A DNA stretch of 64,000 nt, taken from assembly GCF_018614955.1 (NCBI RefSeq), contig NZ_JAGGNV010000004.1, positions 93,519-157,518 on the forward strand, in the 5' to 3' direction. The notes beneath the pieces were generated by a model. The model searched no databases and was not told the origin of the DNA. It saw only the letters and a program-made list of their open reading frames with translations. The stretch is from Variovorax paradoxus (GTDB lineage Bacteria; Pseudomonadota; Gammaproteobacteria; Burkholderiales; Burkholderiaceae_C). Position numbers and translations under genes: made by a program. Below, one piece after another: positions 36,058-44,323 of the stretch (position 1 is the stretch's first letter; the number at the start of each line of letters is the position of its first letter).

Positions 36058-36867
36058 ATGACACGCAAATTCGTCGACCTCTCGATCTTTCTCGAAAACG
36101 ACGTGCTCTCCGATCCGCCGGCCTTCGCGCCCAAGATCCAGTACTTCACGCACGAGCAGACCTACGAGCAGATCGAGCCCTTCTTCCCTGGCTTGAAGAA
36201 GGAGGACCTGCCCGACGGCGAAGGCTGGGCCGTGGAGTTCGTGCAGCTCTCCACGCACAACGGCACACATCTCGATGCGCCCTACCACTTCCACTCCACG
36301 ATGGACAAGGCGCTCGGCGAGAAGAAACCCTCGATCGCGATCCACGAGGTGCCGCTCGAATGGTGCTTCCAGCCCGGCGTGAAGCTGGACTTCCGGCATT
36401 TCGAGGACGGCTACGTGGTGCAGGCCGACGATGTGGAAGCCGAGCTCAAGCGCATCGGCCACACGCTGAAGCCGCTGGAGATCGTGGTGGTCAACACGCG
36501 CGCCGGCTCGCGCTACGGCCACGGCGACTACGTCTCGGCCGGCGCCGGCATGGGCTACGAAGCGACCATGTACCTGCTGGAGCGCGGCGTGCGCCTCACC
36601 GGCACCGATGCCTGGAGCTGGGACGCGCCCTTCGTGCATACCGCCAAGAAGTACGGCGAATCGAAGGACGCCTCGCTGATCTGGGAAGGCCACAAGGCCG
36701 GCCGCGACATCGGCTACTGCCACCTCGAGAAGCTGCACAACCTCGAGGCGCTGCCGGGCGACGGCTTCTTCATCAGCTGCTTCCCGCACAAGATCCGCGG
36801 CGCCTCGGCCGGCTGGACGCGTGCGGTCGCGATCTTCGACGAGGCGCTGATGGCGAGCGCGGGCTGA
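36058..36867 (+). CDS. cyclase-family metal-dependent hydrolase (kynurenine formamidase-like fold)
   Basis: A 269-residue cyclase-family protein with the metal motif HNGTHLDAPYH and later HGDY and a C-terminal SCFPHKIRGASAGWTR. The family (PF04199) contains kynurenine formamidase and other amide, lactone or isatin hydrolases. Between an importer and fumarylacetoacetase it probably opens a ring or amide of the imported compound. AAAAGGAA precedes the ATG. Confidence 0.9.
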   Translation: MTRKFVDLSIFLENDVLSDPPAFAPKIQYFTHEQTYEQIEPFFPGLKKEDLPDGEGWAVEFVQLSTHNGTHLDAPYHFHSTMDKALGEKKPSIAIHEVPLEWCFQPGVKLDFRHFEDGYVVQADDVEAELKRIGHTLKPLEIVVVNTRAGSRYGHGDYVSAGAGMGYEATMYLLERGVRLTGTDAWSWDAPFVHTAKKYGESKDASLIWEGHKAGRDIGYCHLEKLHNLEALPGDGFFISCFPHKIRGASAGWTRAVAIFDEALMASAG

Positions 36868-36872
36868 ACACG

Positions 36873-38192
36873 ATGACGCTCAACCACACGCACGACGCGA
36901 GCGCCCGCAGCTGGCTGGCCTCGGCCAACGCCGAAGGCAGCGACTTCCCGATCCAGAACCTGCCCTTCGCGGTGTTCCACCGCACCGGAAGCCGCGAGCC
37001 CTATCGCGGCGGCGTCGCCATCGGCGACCAGGTGCTGGACCTCGCGGCGCTGGGCGCCGGTCGGCAGCTCGACGGCGCGGCACTCGATGGCGCGCGCGCC
37101 TGCGCGCAGTCGGCACTCAACGATTTCTTCGCGCTCGGTCCCAGCGTGTGGCGCGCGCTGCGCCATGGCTTGTTCGCGCTGCTCAAGGACGACGCGCCGA
37201 AGGAAGTCGCTGACGCCGTGCGCGCCTGCCTGGTCCCGCAGGCCGAAGCCGCGTTCGCGTTGCCCGCGCGCATCGGCGACTACACCGACTTCTACACCTC
37301 GATCGACCACGCGCTCAACGTCGGCCGGCTGTGGAAACCCGACGATCCGATCACGCCCAACTTCCAGTGGATCCCGATCGCCTACCACGGCCGCGTCTCG
37401 ACCATCGGCGTGAGCGGCCAGCAGTTCCACCGGCCGATGGGGCAGACCATGGCGCCCGGCGCGCACGCGCCGACCTACGGCCCCTGCACGCGGCTGGACT
37501 ACGAGCTCGAGCTCGGCATCTGGATCGGCCAGGGCAATGCGGCCGGCGCGCCGATTCCGCTCGAGCGCGCGGAGAACCACGTCTTCGGCCTCTGCCTGCT
37601 CAACGACTGGTCGGCGCGCGACATCCAGTTCTGGGAGATGGCGCCGCTCGGTCCTTTTTTGGCCAAGAACTTCGCGACCACGGTCTCGCCGTGGATCGTG
37701 ACGCTGGAAGCGCTGGCGCCCTACCGCCAGGCCTGGGTGCGGCCGGCCGATCATCCGCAACCGCTGGCCTACCTGGAGAGCGAAGCCAATCGTGCGAGCG
37801 GTGCGCTCGACATCCGGCTCGAGGTCTGGCTCGAGAGCGCCGAGGCCCGCGCCGAGGGCAGCGCGCCCTCGCGCCTCTCGGCCACCAGCTTCAAACACCA
37901 GTACTGGAGCATCGCGCAGATGGTCGCGCACCACACGGTGGGCGGCTGCAGCCTGAATGCCGGCGACCTGTTCGGCAGCGGCACCATCTCGGGCCCGGGT
38001 CCGGGCGAGGCCGGCGCGATGATCGAGCTCACGCGCGCGGGCCAGGCGCCGATCGCGCTGGCCAACGGCGAAGCGCGCGGCTTTCTGGAGGACGGCGATG
38101 CGGTGCTGCTGCGCGGCTGGTGCGAGAAGCCGGGCCATGCGCGCATCGGCTTCGGCGAGAGCCGCGGGACGGTGCTGCCGGCAAGGGCCTGA
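36873..38192 (+). CDS. fahA: fumarylacetoacetase
   Basis: A 439-residue enzyme of normal length for fumarylacetoacetase. The catalytic His172 is in IAYHGRVSTI; metal-site and active-site signatures are DFYTSIDHALNVG, LDYELELGIWIG and LLNDWSARDIQFWE. It hydrolyses fumarylacetoacetate to fumarate and acetoacetate, the last step of tyrosine/homogentisate catabolism. Homogentisate dioxygenase and maleylacetoacetate isomerase are not in the window. The gene ends in a 9-bp hairpin shared with the convergent csgG-like gene. Confidence 0.95.
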   Translation: MTLNHTHDASARSWLASANAEGSDFPIQNLPFAVFHRTGSREPYRGGVAIGDQVLDLAALGAGRQLDGAALDGARACAQSALNDFFALGPSVWRALRHGLFALLKDDAPKEVADAVRACLVPQAEAAFALPARIGDYTDFYTSIDHALNVGRLWKPDDPITPNFQWIPIAYHGRVSTIGVSGQQFHRPMGQTMAPGAHAPTYGPCTRLDYELELGIWIGQGNAAGAPIPLERAENHVFGLCLLNDWSARDIQFWEMAPLGPFLAKNFATTVSPWIVTLEALAPYRQAWVRPADHPQPLAYLESEANRASGALDIRLEVWLESAEARAEGSAPSRLSATSFKHQYWSIAQMVAHHTVGGCSLNAGDLFGSGTISGPGPGEAGAMIELTRAGQAPIALANGEARGFLEDGDAVLLRGWCEKPGHARIGFGESRGTVLPARA

Positions 38193-38201
38193 GCCGGCAG
38201 C
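38174..38201. terminator. hairpin between convergent fahA and csgG-like genes
   Basis: GCTGCCGGC (38174-38182) pairs with GCCGGCAGC (38193-38201) around a 10-base loop that contains the fahA stop. No clear U-tract follows in either direction. It may serve as a bidirectional terminator. Confidence 0.45.
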
Positions 38202-38206
38202 CGCGC

Positions 38207-39096
38207 CTACTTCCTGCGGCGCGTCTTCTCGCCCGGCGCAGAAGTCTGCGAGGGCGCGGCGCTGCCGTCGACCGTCAACCGGCCGCCGCCGCCCAGCCCC
38301 TGGCCCTGCACCGTCTGCGCCTTGTAGTTGCGCAGCGAGACGACCATCTGGTTGAAGGCGTCCATGAAGGCCGCCGCGATCACCTTGCCCTGCGGAGTCC
38401 GCGTGTAGCCGCCGAGGTTGCCGGCGCCCGAGTCCCCGGTCAGCTTGAGGAAGCCGCCGAAGTCGGTCTTGGACGCGCTGCCTTCCGAAGCCGCGACCTG
38501 CACGCCCGAGCGGTTGTCGATCAGCGTGAGCAGCGCGCTCGCCTCCTTGGTCTGGAGGTTGGCGCCCAGCTTGCCGATCACGTTGCTGTAGCGGCCGCCG
38601 CCGATCAGCCCGCCCAGCGCGAGGCCCGCGCCGCCGGCATCGCTGTTGCTGAACACGATCTCGGGCGACAGCCCGTAGTCGGAGGCCACCATCTGGCCGC
38701 GGCCGAAGTTGCTGCCGCCGCGCATTTCGCCCGTTTGCATCAGCGCACGCTCGCGCGTCATGGCATTCATGCCGGCCGCGCCGCGCTCGATCACCACAAA
38801 GCAGTTCGACTGCTGCACCAGCAGGCGCAGCAGGTTGGCCGTTGGCGGCAAACGGTATTCGCCCGTCAGCACGTGTACCAGCCGGCGGACTGGTTTTCGA
38901 TCAGGGAGACGGTCCCCAGCGGCGACGCGCAGCGCTCGAGCTGGCTGCTCTCGCCGCTGGTCGCCGAGCCGGCCGCGCTGCCGGTGGCCACGGTCTTGGC
39001 GGACTGGCTGCCCAGCTGCATGTCGGTGGTCTGGCAACCGGTGAGTACGAGCAGGCCCGCAAGGGCGAAGGCGGGTGGAAGTTTGGTAAAGGTCAT
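38207..39096 (-). pseudogene. CsgG-family secretion lipoprotein, frameshifted
   Basis: The N-terminal part in one frame is a lipoprotein (LAGLLVLTGCQTTDMQLG) running to SLIENQSAGWYTC and a stop at 38866. The rest continues in another frame from VLTGEYRLPPTANLLRLLVQ through CFVVIERGAAGMNAMTRERA, NFGRGQMVASDYGLSPEIVF to the end at 38207. Together they give a complete CsgG-family protein, the outer-membrane curli-type secretion pore. Restoring one base near 38871 (ACG-GTG instead of ACGTG) joins the frames. It may be a true frameshift or an assembly error. The gene follows the repeat lipoprotein by 5 bases. Confidence 0.8.
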
Positions 39097-39101
39097 GGTG
39101 T

Positions 39102-40094
39102 CTAGAACCCGAAAAGCATCCGGGTATCGCAGAGGAAGCCGGTGCAATTGGTGGGGGTGAAATACAGCGTCTTGATCGCACCGCTCGGCAGCGCGTAGGA
39201 GCCGATCAGGCCACTGCCCTTGGCGCCTTCGGCATTCGCCTGGGCGATGAAAGCCGCACTGCTGCCTTGATCGTCCAGCGCGTAGTAGCTGAAGCCCGGC
39301 GCCTGCGAGAGATCCTTCTCGTAGATGACCTTGGCGCCTTCCGAGCCGAACGCATAGGGCGTCTTGAACCTGAAGCTCCTTGCACCCTGCGCGTTGAGTT
39401 GGGCGAGGAAGTCGTTGTCTCCGCCGGGGTTCGCGAGCACCTCGTAGCCATAGGTCGCGCTGTCTTGCGAATCCTTCCGGTAGACGTTCACGAAGGCGCC
39501 GCCGATGCCCTGTTGCGTGACGTAGTAGTAGCCGCCGGCGCCCTGGCCGTTGGCCTGGCCGAGAAAGGACGCGCTGGTCTCGGTGCCGGCCAACACGGCG
39601 TAGCTGTAGCTCGACGCCGAGCCGCCGACCTTGCGGTAGATCGTGCGGTTCTCCCCGCCCACGCCGATGGGGCCGCCCCATGCGAAGCCCCTCGCACCTT
39701 GCGCATTGAGCTGGTTCTCGACCGCCGTCGTGTCGGCGGCGGTCGGCGGCAACTCGTAGCTGTAGGTCACGTCGGCGTCCTTCACGTAGCCCATGACTTG
39801 TTCGAAGGTGGTCGGCCCGGTGGTGAACGCAAAGCCGCTGAGAAAGCGGAAGCCCTTGGCGCCCTGGGCATTGAGTTGCGTGAGGAAGTCGGCGGCGTCG
39901 GCGACGGGCGGCAGTGCCTCGTACATCACCGTTCGCGCTGCCGGCGCAGGCGCAGGCGCAGGAGCGGGTGCCGGAGCCGGAGCCGGAGCCGGCGCAGATG
40001 CCGTCGGAAGGCCGGCAAACTCTCCGCCGCTTCCGCCGCCGCCACAAGCAGACAAGGTCACGGCGGTCGCCGCGATCCACAGTTTGTTCCTCAT
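39102..40094 (-). CDS. lipoprotein with five ~51-residue repeats
   Basis: A 330-residue lipoprotein (lipobox VTLSACGGGGSGG) with an Ala-Pro linker (AP repeated about eight times, residues 34-52). Then come five tandem repeats of about 51 residues, each with the core (F)L-x-QLNAQGA-x-GF and ending near a Tyr-rich strand (YSYELPP, YSYAVLA, YGYEVLA, FSYYALD). The last residues contain CTGFLCDTRMLFGF. The repeat suggests a beta-solenoid or amyloid-like surface protein. It is paired with a CsgG-family gene 5 bases downstream, which could export it or form a complex with it. Confidence 0.85.
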   Translation of the reverse strand: MRNKLWIAATAVTLSACGGGGSGGEFAGLPTASAPAPAPAPAPAPAPAPAPAARTVMYEALPPVADAADFLTQLNAQGAKGFRFLSGFAFTTGPTTFEQVMGYVKDADVTYSYELPPTAADTTAVENQLNAQGARGFAWGGPIGVGGENRTIYRKVGGSASSYSYAVLAGTETSASFLGQANGQGAGGYYYVTQQGIGGAFVNVYRKDSQDSATYGYEVLANPGGDNDFLAQLNAQGARSFRFKTPYAFGSEGAKVIYEKDLSQAPGFSYYALDDQGSSAAFIAQANAEGAKGSGLIGSYALPSGAIKTLYFTPTNCTGFLCDTRMLFGF

Positions 40095-40188
40095 ACCTTC
40101 GTGTCCTGTTCGATGTGCAAGGCCGCGTATCGGGCCGGACGGAAAGGTAAAGGCGCCGCCCCGTAGGCACCAGTGCCGAAAGTCACGC

Positions 40189-40204
40189 CATGACGCAAGT
40201 CATG
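40189..40204. promoter_or_regulatory. inverted repeat upstream of the repeat lipoprotein gene
   Basis: CATGAC-GCAA-GTCATG is a perfect 6-bp inverted repeat spanning the kinase stop codon. The half-site AAGTCATG (40197-40204) also occurs upstream of the response regulator gene at 42722-42729. It may be a site for that regulator or a hairpin between kinase and lipoprotein genes. Confidence 0.4.
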
Positions 40205-41981
40205 GGGTCGCCGCGGGTGCGAGCTCGGCCATGGCCCGAAGCAGCGCGGCGGCATCCACCGGCTTGAACAACACCGAGACGCCCGATTCGCGCACGCGCT
40301 GCAGGCGTTCGGGCGCGGTTTCGCCGGTGATCAACAGGAGCGGCATGTCGGGGTCGAAGCGCTCGCGCAGGCGCAGTCCCGCAGCGAGGCCATCTGCGCC
40401 GTCGGCCAGGCGGTAGTCGCACAGGAGCAGCGAGAACGGCTCGGCCTGCGCCCAGGCCTGCGTCAGCGCTTCGGCCGCCCGTGCCTCGTCGGCCACGGCC
40501 AGCACGTCGACCGAGCAGGAGCGCAGCAGCTCCGTCATGGCTGCGCGGATTTCCGTTTCGTCGTCGATCAGCAAGACGCGACGGGGCAAGGTCGGCGCAG
40601 CGCCCCGATGGCGCTCGCGCATTTCGATGTCTTGCGGCATCGGGCCGACGGATGCGCCGATCGATGCGTCGACCGGCAGCACAAGGCGAAAACGGGTGCC
40701 GCGGCCAAATCGAGAGCGGACCTGCACAGGATGCCCGAGCAGGCGCGACAGGCGCTGCACGATTGACAGGCCGATGCCCAGGCCGCGCGCGCGGTCGCGG
40801 CCCGGGTTGTCGATCTGATAGAACTCCTCGAAGATCTGACCCAGCCGATCGGACGCGATGCCGATGCCGGTGTCGCACACATCGATCCACACGGTCTCGC
40901 CGCGCGCGCGGGCCGTCACGGTCACGCCGCCGTGCACGGTGTACTTGAGCGCGTTGTCGATCAGGTTCGCCAGCATGCGGGACAGCAGTTGCGGATCGCT
41001 GCGCACCCGCAGCCCGCTGGCGCGCACGCGCAGCTGCAGCGACTTTTGTTCGGCCTGCGCCGAGAACATGTGATTGAGCCGCAGGAACAGCGCATCCAGC
41101 TGCACACACGTCAACTCGGGCGTGACCACGCCGGCGTCCAGGCGCGAGACGTCGAGCATGGTGTCCAGCGAGGTACCCACCGCGTTGACGGCGCGCATCA
41201 GGCGTTCGGCGTTCTTGCCCTCGGGGCGATCGCGCAAGGTGTTTTCAAGCGCGGCGCCGAACAGCGCGATGGCGTGCAGCGGCTGGCGCAGGTCATGGCT
41301 GGCGGTGGCCAGGAAGCGGGTCTTTTCCGCGCTGGCGCGCTCGGTGGCGGCAATCTGTTCGCGCAGTCGCGCGGCCAACGCTTCGTTCTCGAAGCGCAAG
41401 GTGAGGGCCTCGGTCAGCACCTTGTTCTGGCGCAGGCCGGTGCGCAAGGTGAGCAGCAGATGGGCCGCGCCGAACGCCGCCAGAAACAGGTGCAAGCTGT
41501 CGCCCTGGGCGGCCAGCGCCACGATCAGACCGCTCATCATGGGGATGCCATAGCCCAGCAGCGCCGGCTTCAGGGCCCAGAGCGCCTGCACCGCTCGGGT
41601 CCAGCTGACCATCACCACGACCACCATGACCGTGGTCAGCATCAGGTTGTCGGCCGAGATGAAGAACCACGGCCCAGGTGCTGTGACGGCGCTGACCAGC
41701 GTCACCAGGCGGGCGTACTTGCGCGCCCACCAGGGGCTTTCGCTGACCGGCAACCCGCGATGCCAGCCCGGCGTGAGCAACACGTACAGGTCCACCACCA
41801 CCAGCACCGCCAGCCAGGGCAGCGCCCACGGGTGATCGTGCTTGAAGTAGATGAAGAGGCCGAGCGCCGCGGCAAAGCACAGGTGAGCCGGGATCGAGGT
41901 GTAGCGGGTCGCCCAGACCGAGGCCACGTGTTCGCGCAGAACGCGTTGGCCGATGGTGGCGCCGGCGGCTGGAGAGTTCAA
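40200..41981 (-). CDS. hybrid sensor histidine kinase with C-terminal receiver
   Basis: About 593 residues if translation starts at the TTG at 41981, which overlaps the response regulator stop (TTGA). Domains: five or six membrane helices (about 20-180), coiled coil, HisKA with His229 (SHDLRQPLHA), HATPase with LIDNALKY, DTGIGI and GLGIGLSIV, and a receiver domain with Asp522 (LLCDYRL). The membrane part has no large periplasmic loop, suggesting a signal within or near the membrane. No ATG is available in the right place, so the start is uncertain. It partners the LuxR-type regulator encoded upstream. Confidence 0.88.
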   Translation of the reverse strand: MNSPAAGATIGQRVLREHVASVWATRYTSIPAHLCFAAALGLFIYFKHDHPWALPWLAVLVVVDLYVLLTPGWHRGLPVSESPWWARKYARLVTLVSAVTAPGPWFFISADNLMLTTVMVVVVMVSWTRAVQALWALKPALLGYGIPMMSGLIVALAAQGDSLHLFLAAFGAAHLLLTLRTGLRQNKVLTEALTLRFENEALAARLREQIAATERASAEKTRFLATASHDLRQPLHAIALFGAALENTLRDRPEGKNAERLMRAVNAVGTSLDTMLDVSRLDAGVVTPELTCVQLDALFLRLNHMFSAQAEQKSLQLRVRASGLRVRSDPQLLSRMLANLIDNALKYTVHGGVTVTARARGETVWIDVCDTGIGIASDRLGQIFEEFYQIDNPGRDRARGLGIGLSIVQRLSRLLGHPVQVRSRFGRGTRFRLVLPVDASIGASVGPMPQDIEMRERHRGAAPTLPRRVLLIDDETEIRAAMTELLRSCSVDVLAVADEARAAEALTQAWAQAEPFSLLLCDYRLADGADGLAAGLRLRERFDPDMPLLLITGETAPERLQRVRESGVSVLFKPVDAAALLRAMAELAPAATP

Positions 41982-42679
41982 CGCAGGCTGCTGATCAACT
42001 GGGCGCGTGAGCGCATGCCGAACAGCAGCAGGATGGTCGACACGTGGTTCTTCACCGTGCCTTCGCTCAAGTTCGCGAACTGCGCGATTTCCTTGTTGGC
42101 CTTGCCCTCCAGAACCCACTGCAGCACCTGCATCTGGCGCGGCGTGAGCTGCTGCCAGGCGCTGGCATGGGTCTGCTCCACATACCCGCTCGACATCCTC
42201 GGCACTGCCGGCAGGCTACCTGCCGCATTGACATCGAGCAGCCCGCAGGCACGGATGAAGCTCACCACCTCGTTCAGGTCGGCTGATTTGGGCAGAAAGG
42301 CGCTGGCGCCCAGGGTCAGCGCGCCCTGGGCCAGCGACGCGTCGTCGGTGCCCGAGAGCACCACGATGCGTGCGGACGGATAGCGGGCGTGAAATTCCGC
42401 CAGGCCACGCAGGCCTTGCGTGTCGGGCAGCGCCAGGTCCAGCAGCACCAGGCCGATGGCCTCCTGCGCAGCGCCGTAGAGCACCAGGGCATCGGCCAGG
42501 TTGCCGGACTCGAAGACCTCGATGGGCGCACCGGAGGGGCCGGTCTGCGCCTGCACCAGCGCGCGGACGCCCAGGCGCACCAGGTCGTGGTCGTCCACCA
42601 CCAGAATCGCGCGGGGCGGACGGCCGGGCGCCTCGCTCCCGGGCGCGGATGGCGGCGGCGTGGACTCGATGGCATTCAC
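41978..42679 (-). CDS. LuxR/NarL-type response regulator
   Basis: A 233-residue regulator with a receiver domain (AILVVDDHDLVRLGV; phospho-acceptor Asp81 in VLLDLALPD; Lys in LPKSADL) and a C-terminal LuxR helix-turn-helix (LTPRQMQVLQWVLEGKANKE). It has a 23-residue Pro/Ser-rich N-terminal extension. It is followed by the hybrid kinase with overlapping codons, then the repeat lipoprotein and CsgG-like genes on the same strand, making these its likely targets. Confidence 0.92.
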   Translation of the reverse strand: MNAIESTPPPSAPGSEAPGRPPRAILVVDDHDLVRLGVRALVQAQTGPSGAPIEVFESGNLADALVLYGAAQEAIGLVLLDLALPDTQGLRGLAEFHARYPSARIVVLSGTDDASLAQGALTLGASAFLPKSADLNEVVSFIRACGLLDVNAAGSLPAVPRMSSGYVEQTHASAWQQLTPRQMQVLQWVLEGKANKEIAQFANLSEGTVKNHVSTILLLFGMRSRAQLISSLR

Positions 42680-42758
42680 CGAATCGATGTTAGCGGGACC
42701 GCGGGCGAAAAGAAGTGTCGGAAGTCATGCCCGCCGCCGAAGCGCGGCGCGCTTCCCG

Positions 42759-43217
42759 TCAGCTCCCGTCGTAGGCCTTCTTCAGCGCCGCGATGTCCAG
42801 CTTGGACATCTTCATCATGGCTTCCATGGTGCGCTGCGCGCGGGCCGGGTCCCTGTCCTGCAGCATGGTGCCCAGCGCGTTGGGCACCACCTGCCACGAG
42901 AGGCCGAACTTGTCCTTGAGCCAGCCGCAGGGCTGCGGCTCGCCGCCGCCCTCGGTGAGCCGGGTCCAGTAGTTGTCGATCTCTTCCTGCGTCTCGCACT
43001 TGATGAAGAAGGAGACCGCCGGCGTGAACTGGAACATCGGCCCGCCGTTCAGGCCCATGAACTCCTGCCCTTCGAGCTCGAAGCTCACGCCCATCACCGT
43101 GCCGCCGGGGCCGGGGATCACGTTGGTGATGCGCGAGTTCCTGAAGATGCCGGTGTAGAACTTCGCGGCCTCCTCGGCCTTGCCGTCGAACCACAGGAAG
43201 GGAGAGATCTTCTGCAT
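42759..43217 (-). CDS. VOC-family protein (PhnB/3-demethylubiquinone methyltransferase-like)
   Basis: A 152-residue protein starting MQKISPFLWFDGKAEEAAKF with FELEGQEFMGLNGGP and SFFIKCETQEEID, the signature of the PhnB-like vicinal oxygen chelate group. C-terminal VPNALGTMLQDRDPARAQRT is also typical. These small proteins are often annotated as 3-demethylubiquinone-9 methyltransferase, but they lack a methyltransferase fold and have no proven role. Confidence 0.9.
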   Translation of the reverse strand: MQKISPFLWFDGKAEEAAKFYTGIFRNSRITNVIPGPGGTVMGVSFELEGQEFMGLNGGPMFQFTPAVSFFIKCETQEEIDNYWTRLTEGGGEPQPCGWLKDKFGLSWQVVPNALGTMLQDRDPARAQRTMEAMMKMSKLDIAALKKAYDGS

Positions 43218-43343
43218 GGGATGCCTTTCGAAAGGACTTTCACTGAACTTAAAGGTTCAGTATCAGATCGGGGGCCGGCTCTTGTCAAGGGTCTCAGGCA
43301 TGATCGACCCGGTCGAAACATCACCGACCGACCAACCCCGTAC

Positions 43344-44084
43344 ATGGCGCCCTCCCCTCCACAGACCTGGACCGCCGACATCGGCCTGCGGATTCGCCGC
43401 CACTTCGCACTGAAGGTCGTCGGCGTCACGGTGTTCACCTGGCTCTTCTTCATCGGCTACTTCCACGTGCTGCGCCACCCGGACTTCGCGGTCACGGTGA
43501 TGCCGCTGACCGCGCTCGACCACCTGATCCCGTTCCAGCCGCAGGCGCTCATCGCCTACTTTTCGCTCTGGCTCTACGTGGGTGTCGCGCCCGGGCTGCA
43601 GCTGAGCTTTCGCGAGCTGGTGGTCTACGGCCTCTGGGTCGGCGCGCTGTGCCTGACCGGGCTGGGCCTGTTCCACTACTGGCCGACGCAGGTGCCGCTC
43701 GCGGCGCCGGCCTCGGACTTCCCGGGCTTCGCACTGCTGCAGGGCGTGGATGCGCCCGGCAACGCCTGCCCCTCGATGCACGTCGCGGTCGCGATGTTCA
43801 CGGCCATTCGCATCCATGACGTGCTGCGCCGGGCGCGCACGCCGGTTTTTGTGCGCCTCCTGAACTGGCTGTGGTTCGCCGCCATCGCCTGGTCGACGCT
43901 GGCGATCAAGCAGCACGTGGTGCTCGACGCGCTGGCCGGTGCGCTGCTGGGTGTCGCCTTCGTGCTGCCCTCGCTGCGCTGGCGGCCCGGCCCGCAGCGC
44001 GTGGCCCACGCCATTTTCGGTCGAGCGGATATCATTCCCATCGATGAGGCCAGGGCCGGCGTGAGGTCGGACATCGCACAATGA
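43344..44084 (+). CDS. PAP2-superfamily membrane phosphatase or phosphotransferase
   Basis: A 246-residue membrane protein with about six helices. PAP2 motifs are visible as PSMHVAV with His146 and STLAIKQHVVLDALAG with His191 and Asp195. Such enzymes remove or transfer phosphate on lipid diphosphates or phosphatidate. It overlaps the acyl carrier protein gene by ATGA and heads a three-gene unit, suggesting modification of a lipid made by the ACP/ketosynthase pair. Confidence 0.88.
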   Translation: MAPSPPQTWTADIGLRIRRHFALKVVGVTVFTWLFFIGYFHVLRHPDFAVTVMPLTALDHLIPFQPQALIAYFSLWLYVGVAPGLQLSFRELVVYGLWVGALCLTGLGLFHYWPTQVPLAAPASDFPGFALLQGVDAPGNACPSMHVAVAMFTAIRIHDVLRRARTPVFVRLLNWLWFAAIAWSTLAIKQHVVLDALAGALLGVAFVLPSLRWRPGPQRVAHAIFGRADIIPIDEARAGVRSDIAQ

Positions 44085-44323
44085 GCTCGCTGAAAGTATT
44101 ACAGGATCTGATCCACGAGAAGTACGGCATCGAGGCGGCGGCGCTCGACCCTCACGCGTCCATGCGCGACAAGGGATTCGATTCGCTGACGCTGGTCGAA
44201 TTCGTGTTCGCGATCGAAGACCACTTCTCCATCTCCATCACCGACGACGACGCAAACAGCGTCGACACGCTGGCCGGGCTCGCGGCCGTGGTCGACAAGG
44301 TCAGGATGGCGCAGGCCAGGTGA
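44081..44323 (+). CDS. acyl carrier protein
   Basis: An 80-residue carrier protein with phosphopantetheine attachment site Ser35 in KGFDSLTLVEF and an acidic helix II/III. It is encoded within an overlapping trio (ATGA with PAP2, GTGA with the ketosynthase), unlike the housekeeping AcpP that neighbours fabF/fabG. It is therefore likely a dedicated carrier for a specialised acyl chain. Confidence 0.92.
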   Translation: MSSLKVLQDLIHEKYGIEAAALDPHASMRDKGFDSLTLVEFVFAIEDHFSISITDDDANSVDTLAGLAAVVDKVRMAQAR

